From Gammaproteobacteria bacterium (GTDB lineage Bacteria > Pseudomonadota > Gammaproteobacteria > Burkholderiales > Burkholderiaceae_C), in NCBI GenBank assembly GCA_030054245.1, contig JASGCH010000108.1, positions 1-5,414 on the forward strand: DNA of 5,414 nt, given 5' to 3'. Positions 1-4,644 of this stretch are shown here, one piece after another; position 1 is the first letter of the stretch, and the number at the start of each line of letters is the position of its first letter. Below the pieces are notes generated by a model. That model worked only from the letters and a program-made list of their open reading frames with translations, was not told the origin of the DNA and did no database searches. Position numbers and translations under genes: made by a program.

Positions 1-223
1 AGATTTGGTGATTACAGTAGATACCAGTGTGGCGCATTTGGCTGGTGCACTTGGCAAGCCGGTGTGGTTGTTAAATCGATTGGATACCTGCTGGCGTTGG
101 GGAAACTCGGGCAATACCACGCCATGGTACCCATCGATGTTTATTATGAGGCAAGAGCGACCCGGAGATTGGGCATCGGTTTTTCGGCAACTCCAGCAGA
201 AATTAAAGCAGTGGGTCGCTTAG
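1..223 (+). CDS. C-terminal end of a TPR / family-9-like glycosyltransferase (partial, 5' cut by window)
   Basis: The reading frame enters from the left edge (first full codon at 2-4, Asp) and stops at TAG 221-223, leaving 73 residues. The segment begins DLVITVDTSVAHLAGALGKP and continues with WLLNR, DTCWRW, a PWYPS stretch, a RQ-RPGDW motif and a short basic C-terminal helix. This is the nucleotide-sugar-binding end of the heptosyltransferase-like (GT9 fold) domain that, in betaproteobacteria, usually closes long proteins carrying TPR repeats in their N-terminal part. The D-T-S-x-A-H-L-A-G-A-LGKP block is the clearest part. In such proteins the domain is thought to transfer a sugar to a surface polymer or protein, but acceptor and sugar cannot be told from this piece. 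The TPR part would lie outside the window, so its presence is inferred. Family assignment is firm; precise function is not. The next gene starts about 190 bases downstream and no terminator is obvious. Confidence 0.82.
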   Translation, partial: DLVITVDTSVAHLAGALGKPVWLLNRLDTCWRWGNSGNTTPWYPSMFIMRQERPGDWASVFRQLQQKLKQWVA

Positions 224-325
224 TCAGACCCTTGCACCTCATTAAAACAAGGGGACCAAGGTCCTAACTTTGTCATTTGTGCAACGCATCACAGCGGAAG
301 AACATCTGCCATCATAAATACAAAT

Positions 326-331
326 TATAAT
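326..331 (+). promoter_or_regulatory. Candidate -10 box (TATAAT) upstream of the DUF349 gene
   Basis: A perfect TATAAT lies in an AT-rich stretch. No good -35 box stands 16-18 bases upstream (the region around 302-309 reads ACATCTGC) and there is no TG extension, so the promoter would be weak or activator-dependent. A start of transcription is expected near 338, placing the 341-365 hairpin at the very 5' end of the message. Assigned by consensus only. Confidence 0.35.
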
Positions 332-332
332 T

Positions 333-381
333 GAAATGAAGTTGCCCTTGTTTCAAGGAGGCAACACCACAGCCCTAGGTC
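333..381 (+). repeat. Hairpin-bearing intergenic element, copy 1
   Basis: This stretch resembles the reverse complement of 3167-3199. It starts with the identical 12-mer GAAATGAAGTTG (333-344). After a 13-base insertion relative to the other copy come GAGGC, CAAC, CCA, GCC, CTAG and TC blocks in the same order. In both copies the GTTG and CAAC blocks are the arms of a hairpin, so the structure is kept while the loop region differs. The two copies flank the DUF349 gene in opposite orientation. No target-site duplication or transposase is seen. Confidence 0.4.
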
Positions 382-413
382 TAAGTAAGTTAGTTTGTAT
401 GAGTTTGTTGTGA
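336..413 (+). other. Possible 25-codon upstream open frame, in frame with the DUF349 gene
   Basis: ATG 336-338 opens a frame of 25 codons (starting MKLPLFQGGN) that ends at TGA 411-413. The TGA is followed by GGG and then the TTG start of the DUF349 frame at 417. This small frame is in the same reading phase as the downstream gene, so a single TGA separates the two. No Shine-Dalgarno sequence precedes the ATG, and if the TATAAT at 326 is used the transcript would start at or just after this ATG. It may be a leader peptide, a remnant of a longer N-terminus, or chance. I do not claim it is translated. Confidence 0.2.
341..365 (+). promoter_or_regulatory. Stable hairpin in the DUF349 leader, burying an AAGGAGG sequence
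   Basis: GTTGC-CCTTG pairs with CAAGG-GCAAC across a TTT loop, giving a 10 bp stem with a two-base bulge (AG) on the right arm. No T-run follows, so a Rho-independent terminator is unlikely. The right arm holds AAGGAGG at 355-361, an excellent match to the anti-Shine-Dalgarno end of 16S rRNA, but no start codon stands 5-10 bases after it. It could be a 5' mRNA-stabilising stem or part of a dispersed repeat (see the repeat entries). The structure is read directly; the role is inferred. Confidence 0.5.
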
Positions 414-416
414 GGG

Positions 417-3101
417 TTGTTAAATTTTTTAGCTTGGTTGTTTTTTTTTATGAGTATTAGCCATCTTCCATCTCCCATTAGTATATCTCCAGATATTCAA
501 GCCATTGTGGTTGCCCAGTCTTCTCAAGAAAGATCGGAATTAGTTAGGCATTGGCTGGACAGTCAACCTAGCAAAGAATCCCTTCAATACTTGTACCGGT
601 TGTTGGTGGATAAGGACAAAGGATCAGCTAGAAACATCCGTTTGCGTTTAGACGAACTAAAAAATGGCGATCAATACGCCATGCAAGTTGGTGAATGGCT
701 AAGTTCTGCTGGAGAATTATTGGAAAATAATGCAACCTCTTTAGGCCAATTGCTTGCTTGGCAGAGGGATCTAGCCAAAACCAAGTTAGCTGTGGACCAA
801 GAACCTCTACAAACTACTTACCAAGCTATTGTACAAAAAATCCAACAAATTGAATGGATTGAACAAACAGCCAAGATATTGCTGGAAGAAGAAAAATTGT
901 TGTGCCACAGAATCGAGATGCTGACGCTACAAAATTGGCAAGAAGCATATTCCCGAGGCGATGAATTAATCGTTGATATTTCGCACTGGGAGGAGCGACA
1001 ATCTGGGTTATTAGCCCACTCCTTGTTAGCAACTTTAGACGCACGGTATGTCAAATGGTTACAAGATGCTAGAAGCCATCTGAATATTGTGGAAAAAGGT
1101 TTATTTAATGCCCTAGAGGTGGCTAAAGCCGCTGATAGCCATCCACTAGCCCCTCTCCCTGAAGTCATTCATTGGGCGAATCAAATCACCAAGAACAGGA
1201 GCGACGAAAAATTACGGACAACAGACAATCAGCTGGTTGATGAGGTTTTGGAACAAATTAAACTGAAAGTCTCTGAGCTTAAACGACAGTTGGAGAATGG
1301 ACAAAGTCAGCAGTGTTTGCAAATAGCTCAAGAACTGAATGTTTTGATGACGCCAAAGCGCTTGCCAAAAGACCTAGAAGTTGAATGTAAGTTCTTGATA
1401 GAGATTGCAGAAAAGCAAGATTCTTGGAAAAAATGGTCCATTACTGAGCAGGGTCGTAGATTGATTTCCCGGGTATCTAGCTTGTATCAAGCCGACAACG
1501 CAGGACCTACCGCTGAAGCCATGAATTCGGCCAAAATTTTTGAGCAATTGCTAGAGATCAAAAAAGAATGGAAGGCTTTGTATCAAACTGAGTTGATGCC
1601 TATCACCTTAATAGCTAAATTTGAGAGAGCGACGAAAAAGGTCTATGATCTGATTGGACCATGGCTCGCGCAAATCAGAGAAACAGAAAAAAGGCATGAA
1701 GAAAGTCGCCTTCGGTTGATTGAATCTCTGCAACAAAACTTAAGTCAACGGGATTACCAGACTATTGATTGGCGCGAGTACCAAGATTTTTTATACAAGG
1801 CATACCAACAGTGGAATTCTGCTGGGCATGTACATCCGGTGGTTTATGCTAAGTTAGACCAGCAATGGAAAGAGCTTTACAAAAAACTAGAACATCCTTT
1901 CCAAGAGGTTCAACGGCAGAGTATAGAGCGCCGAAAACAATGGATCACCAAGGCCACTGAGTTGTCCCTCTCCCCCAGTACCATGGCTCATTCTTTTAAA
2001 AGTTTACAATCTTTATGGAGCCAAGAAGCACGCCAAGTTCCTCTCGATGCTAAAAGAGAAGAACAGCTTTGGTTGAAGTTTCGAGCACCTATCAATCAAT
2101 ATTTTGAGCGCTTACAGTCCGAAAAATTAGCCAAGCAGAAAGCCGAGAGGGAGCGCTATTTGCCTATTTATCAGTCGCTAGAAGAATTGACCGCGGCTTG
2201 TAAGCAAGAAAACGCCGAAGCGATTGAAAATGCAATGCTAGCATTGGATCGGGTAATCATGCAACCCGCAACCGATTCTCTCGAGCAGAGTGTTAAACCT
2301 GCGTTAGCGGTAAATTTACCAACTATTTCAGCTACGCCTGACGAGCTTGGCACTCTTCCAGGGCAGATGGAAGTGGTTGAAGCTGGTGCCTTGAAAGAAG
2401 ATGCACCCGCTCGTTTAGTTCAGAAGGGGAGCATTTCTCCAGGAACCCCAGCAACTCCAGCACTTAGGTTAATTGCTAGGCGAGGGGACGATAGACCCAA
2501 CCATAAAATGAAGGAGCCGGTGAGCACGGCAAAAACCAAGCCATCGGTTTATAGCAGAAACAAACCAAAAGTCACGGCTTCGCCTATGAGAGCTTTTATA
2601 CCCGCTAATAAGCCCTTGAAAATTCTAGATATGAGCGCCGATTTAAAGGAAACTTATAACCATGCTTTGGTCGAAGCCAAGAAAACCCTTAAAGAATTGA
2701 AACAAAGAGTGTATGGAGATTTAGTGCAACAGATAGTGGATGCTTGGGAACAACGCAATGTCGAGCTATTGCCCTCTTTGCGAGATTTAGGCAAACAAGT
2801 CAACGCAACCATGCGTTCCAAGTGGCTAGACGCATTGAGTAAAGTAGCCCATACCGAGGAATTAGGTGCTTGGTTACTGCGTTTAGAAGTCGCCGCCGAT
2901 GTGCCTTCTCCAGCGGAATTTGTAACACAAAGAAGGCTGTTGATGTTGTCCAATTTATCGAGCAAAAACAAATCTCCTCCTAGTTTGACTTGGGCAGAAG
3001 ATTTAGCACAAGTTTTTTTAGGAACTTTTAACCAAAGGGCAGGTCAAAGAATGGTCAAAATATTGCCAGCTTTGTTAAAAATACCGGCTTTAGGAAGATA
3101 A
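417..3101 (+). CDS. Large helical DUF349 domain-containing protein
   Basis: A long, charged, mostly alpha-helical protein with strong coiled-coil character and no clear enzyme motif. Residue numbers count from TTG 417. The N-terminal third holds helices rich in Glu, Lys and Leu, including a DKDKGSARNIRLRLDEL segment. DUF349-type units follow: a good one at about 466-495 (W466, P474, W484, F495), another at 534-563 (W534, P542, W552, F563) with the LW-x-KFRAPINQYF signature, and a weaker one near 385-413. Residues about 615-740 are a Pro/Ala/Ser/Lys-rich, probably disordered linker. The last 150 residues are helical again and include LLRLEVAADVPSPAE (820-834), which matches the end of betaproteobacterial DUF349 proteins. 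Function is unknown; the composition suggests a cytoplasmic scaffold or binding protein. The start is uncertain. TTG 417 gives MLNFL, which recalls the family's usual N-terminus; ATG 450 (residue 12) follows a run of nine T. Neither has a well-spaced Shine-Dalgarno sequence. Confidence 0.8.
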   Translation: MLNFLAWLFFFMSISHLPSPISISPDIQAIVVAQSSQERSELVRHWLDSQPSKESLQYLYRLLVDKDKGSARNIRLRLDELKNGDQYAMQVGEWLSSAGELLENNATSLGQLLAWQRDLAKTKLAVDQEPLQTTYQAIVQKIQQIEWIEQTAKILLEEEKLLCHRIEMLTLQNWQEAYSRGDELIVDISHWEERQSGLLAHSLLATLDARYVKWLQDARSHLNIVEKGLFNALEVAKAADSHPLAPLPEVIHWANQITKNRSDEKLRTTDNQLVDEVLEQIKLKVSELKRQLENGQSQQCLQIAQELNVLMTPKRLPKDLEVECKFLIEIAEKQDSWKKWSITEQGRRLISRVSSLYQADNAGPTAEAMNSAKIFEQLLEIKKEWKALYQTELMPITLIAKFERATKKVYDLIGPWLAQIRETEKRHEESRLRLIESLQQNLSQRDYQTIDWREYQDFLYKAYQQWNSAGHVHPVVYAKLDQQWKELYKKLEHPFQEVQRQSIERRKQWITKATELSLSPSTMAHSFKSLQSLWSQEARQVPLDAKREEQLWLKFRAPINQYFERLQSEKLAKQKAERERYLPIYQSLEELTAACKQENAEAIENAMLALDRVIMQPATDSLEQSVKPALAVNLPTISATPDELGTLPGQMEVVEAGALKEDAPARLVQKGSISPGTPATPALRLIARRGDDRPNHKMKEPVSTAKTKPSVYSRNKPKVTASPMRAFIPANKPLKILDMSADLKETYNHALVEAKKTLKELKQRVYGDLVQQIVDAWEQRNVELLPSLRDLGKQVNATMRSKWLDALSKVAHTEELGAWLLRLEVAADVPSPAEFVTQRRLLMLSNLSSKNKSPPSLTWAEDLAQVFLGTFNQRAGQRMVKILPALLKIPALGR
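441..449 (+). repeat. T9 homopolymer at the DUF349 gene start
   Basis: Nine T residues directly precede ATG 450-452, and a T6 run lies at 425-430. If TTG 417 is the true start, the tract is coding (Phe-Phe-Phe) and slippage would shift the frame after about ten codons. If ATG 450 is the start, the tract sits where a ribosome binding site should be. Its length is read directly; any role in switching is inference. Confidence 0.6.
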
Positions 3102-3105
3102 ATAT

Positions 3106-3111
3106 TTGACA
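3106..3111 (+). promoter_or_regulatory. Candidate -35 box (TTGACA) without a convincing -10, upstream of argJ
   Basis: A perfect TTGACA begins five bases after the DUF349 stop codon. At the usual 16-18 base spacing the best partner is GAGACT (3130-3135), only three of six matches to TATAAT. It could be an activator-assisted argJ promoter, or chance. Another weak box, TATACA at 3210-3215, lacks a -35. Confidence 0.15.
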
Positions 3112-3127
3112 AACCAAAATTTATGAG

Positions 3128-3152
3128 TCGAGACTTCTGGACAAGGTCTTGG
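3128..3152 (+). promoter_or_regulatory. Hairpin 1 in the DUF349-argJ gap
   Basis: TCGAGACTT (3128-3136) can pair with AAGGTCTTGG (3143-3152) around a six-base loop, with one bulged G and two G-U pairs. It is a modest stem that begins 27 bases after the DUF349 stop. No T-run follows, so it is not a standard terminator. Confidence 0.25.
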
Positions 3153-3166
3153 ACGAGCTACCCAAT

Positions 3167-3199
3167 GACTAGGCTGGAGTTGGCCTCCAACTTCATTTC
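3167..3199 (-). repeat. Hairpin-bearing intergenic element, copy 2 (inverted relative to copy 1)
   Basis: Read on the - strand this begins GAAATGAAGTTG (3199 down to 3188), identical to 333-344. It continues with GAGGC, CAAC, CCA, GCC, CTAG and TC blocks matching 358-381 with small gaps. It is shorter than copy 1 because the outer hairpin loop is reduced. The length differences are multiples of three in the frame that starts at the shared ATG, though the - strand frame closes after only 12 codons. Confidence 0.4.
3175..3195 (+). promoter_or_regulatory. Hairpin 2 in the DUF349-argJ gap
   Basis: TGGAGTTGG (3175-3183) pairs with CCAACTTCA (3187-3195) over a three-base CCT loop: nine pairs, one of them G-U. 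A short TTTCC follows, too weak to call a terminator. The stem belongs to the element shared with the upstream gap (the 3167-3199 repeat). Confidence 0.45.
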
Positions 3200-3230
3200 C
3201 TAGGGGGTTTATACAGAGTGAACCACCTAG
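3200..3230 (+). promoter_or_regulatory. Hairpin 3 in the DUF349-argJ gap
   Basis: CTAGG (3200-3204) pairs with CCTAG (3226-3230), and GGTT (3206-3209) with AACC (3221-3224), with one G-A mismatch between the two helices and an 11-base loop. It starts four bases after hairpin 2, so the two could stack. A small TGGC/GCCA stem (3241-3254) follows. The spacing to the argJ start (about 65 bases) would fit a leader structure, but no known riboswitch was recognised. Confidence 0.3.
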
Positions 3231-3295
3231 CTTCGTCATTTGGCATAGTAGCCAGCTTTGAAACTCAGGTGTAACGGTCTTTCTATTTGAATTCT

Positions 3296-4495
3296 ATGAC
3301 GCACAAGTTAACCCTAAATGGCATTAAATTGGCCGTGGCTAAAGCCAATATTCGAAAAAAAGATAAGTTGGATTTATCCATTATCGTGTTGGATGAGGGT
3401 TGTTCGGTAGCTGGGGTATTTACTAAAAATGCTTTCTGTGCCCCGCCAGTGACACTTTGTAAAGAATTTTTAGCCACTTCACAATCGATAAGGGCTTTGG
3501 TAATTAACACGGGCAACGCCAATGCGGGCACGGGTAAGGATGGCAAAAACCGCGCTTTACAAATCTGTCAGGCCGTCGCTGATGAATTACAAGTAACGCG
3601 AGAACAAGTGTTACCTTTTTCCACTGGGGTGATTATGGAAACACTACCGAGTGATAAAATAATAGGGGTGATTCCCTCTATGTTACAACAACCCAACGCC
3701 GAATGGTTGGAGGTGGCAACTGCTATAATGACGACTGACACCTTTCCAAAAATATTTTATCGGCAACTTCAGATAGCTGGAGAGCTGGTCACGGTCGTCG
3801 GTATAGCCAAAGGAGCGGGTATGATCCATCCCAATATGGCGACTATGTTGGGATTTATCGCTACCGATGCACGCATCGGTCAAGCCTGTCTTGATCAATG
3901 GGTCAAAGATTTGGCGAATCAATCGTTTAACTGCATTTCGGTCGATGGCGATACTTCGACCAATGACTCTTTTGTATTAATGGCGACCAACAAAATCGAC
4001 CATCCCAGAGTGGATAGCGACGAGTCATCCACTGCCCATGAACTCTATCAAGCACTCTTAGGCGTGGCGATAGACTTGGCACAAGCCATTGTCAAAGACG
4101 GGGAGGGGGCGACCAAATTGATTACCATTGAAATTAATCAAGGATTAAGCCATGCCGAGTGTAAAAAAATCGCTTTCTCCATCGCCCATTCGCCTTTGGT
4201 GAAAACCGCGTTTTATGCCAGTGATCCTAATTTAGGGCGTATTCTGGCGGCCATTGGTAAAACCGATATTGAAGATTTACAAGTTGAGCTTATTGATGTT
4301 TATTTAGATCAAGTATGGGTGGTAAAAAATGGGCAAAGGAATCCAGACTATCATGAGGCGGCAGCGAAACAAGTGATGTTGCAATCTGCTATGACCATCC
4401 GTGTGGATTTAAAACGAGGGGATTGTACGGGGAAAGTGTGGACTTGCGATTTGGGGCATGAATATGTTACCATCAACGCCGAATATCGCACTTAA
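3296..4495 (+). CDS. argJ: Bifunctional ornithine acetyltransferase / N-acetylglutamate synthase ArgJ
   Basis: ArgJ moves the acetyl group from N2-acetylornithine to glutamate, releasing ornithine and recycling the acetyl donor in cyclic arginine synthesis. Many members also use acetyl-CoA to make N-acetylglutamate. The 399-residue frame is full length. Residues counted from ATG 3296: FSTG with the oxyanion pair T110-G111; the KGAGMIHPNMATML block with K172 and self-cleavage expected between A182 and T183, the catalytic Thr; KDGEGATK (267-274) with E270; SDPNLGRILAAIG, typical of the family; and C-terminal N394 and T399, the expected active-site end. Cleavage would give an alpha chain of 182 and a beta chain of 217 residues, forming a cytoplasmic alpha2-beta2 enzyme. 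TTG 3287 would add three residues; ATG is preferred because THKLTLNGIKLAVAKA already aligns with the family start. No clear Shine-Dalgarno precedes either. The DUF815 gene follows. Whether the enzyme is bifunctional cannot be read from sequence. Confidence 0.96.
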   Translation: MTHKLTLNGIKLAVAKANIRKKDKLDLSIIVLDEGCSVAGVFTKNAFCAPPVTLCKEFLATSQSIRALVINTGNANAGTGKDGKNRALQICQAVADELQVTREQVLPFSTGVIMETLPSDKIIGVIPSMLQQPNAEWLEVATAIMTTDTFPKIFYRQLQIAGELVTVVGIAKGAGMIHPNMATMLGFIATDARIGQACLDQWVKDLANQSFNCISVDGDTSTNDSFVLMATNKIDHPRVDSDESSTAHELYQALLGVAIDLAQAIVKDGEGATKLITIEINQGLSHAECKKIAFSIAHSPLVKTAFYASDPNLGRILAAIGKTDIEDLQVELIDVYLDQVWVVKNGQRNPDYHEAAAKQVMLQSAMTIRVDLKRGDCTGKVWTCDLGHEYVTINAEYRT

Positions 4496-4644
4496 GGGGG
4501 GGCGACAAAAACAGTTGTTCAATGACGGCTTGACGCAGTACTTACCTTAGATGAACGGTTAAATTCCACTAGGGTGCGAAGCTGGTTATTCAGTGCGTGG
4601 GCAACGGGCATCTTTTTGGAATGTCTATCTACCAGTGAAATTGT
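4496..4644 (+). other. argJ to DUF815 gap, no clear signal
   Basis: This gap starts with a G7 run directly after the argJ stop. It holds a -35-like TTGACG (4530-4535) with no -10 at suitable spacing, a small direct repeat of TGACG (4523 and 4531), and a five-codon ATG frame (4621-4638) that closes seven bases before the next start. I see no terminator-quality hairpin. On the - strand, GTTGCCC (4605-4599), CCCTAG (4574-4569) and TCTAAGGTAAGT (4551-4540) recur in the same order as near-matches at 341, 373 and 380. This may be a third, decayed copy of the intergenic element. Confidence 0.3.

Larger units (their letters stand above)
3123..3203 (+). other. Possible 26-codon leader open frame upstream of argJ
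   Basis: ATG 3123-3125 opens 26 codons ending at TAG 3201-3203. The peptide begins MSRDFWTRSW and ends MTRLELASNFIS. It has three Arg residues, encoded by CGA, AGG and AGG, codons that are often rare. It overlaps two hairpins, and its stop codon lies in the left arm of a third. That layout recalls leader-peptide attenuation before an amino acid gene, but Arg is not clustered and no Shine-Dalgarno sequence precedes the ATG. Coding status is doubtful. Confidence 0.15.

Noticed and set aside
64..267. + strand frame overlapping the glycosyltransferase end
   Set aside because: It is a shifted reading of the conserved GT sequence with no domain and no ribosome binding site.
341..365. Rho-independent terminator for the glycosyltransferase gene
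   Set aside because: The stem is strong but is followed by an A/C-rich stretch rather than a T-run, and it lies about 120 bases past the stop codon, downstream of a -10 box.
818..1168. - strand open frame of 116 codons inside the DUF349 gene
   Set aside because: It is antisense to a well-supported gene, has a low-complexity Ser/Cys/Asn-rich translation, and no family resemblance.
2654..2971. - strand open frame of 105 codons inside the DUF349 gene
   Set aside because: It is antisense to the conserved C-terminal domain; the translation looks like a shadow and has no start signal.
3155..3203. Antisense tRNA remnant suggested by the translated MTRLELA string
   Set aside because: Such strings often come from reading a tRNA backwards, but the reverse complement here lacks a GTTCRANYC T-loop, an anticodon stem and an acceptor stem, so no cloverleaf can be drawn.
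3283..3922. Two - strand open frames within argJ
   Set aside because: They overlap codons for conserved ArgJ residues on the other strand and show no recognisable domain.
4530..4564. Promoter before the DUF815 gene based on TTGACG
   Set aside because: No -10-like hexamer lies 15-19 bases downstream; TTAAAT at 4559-4564 is 23 bases away.
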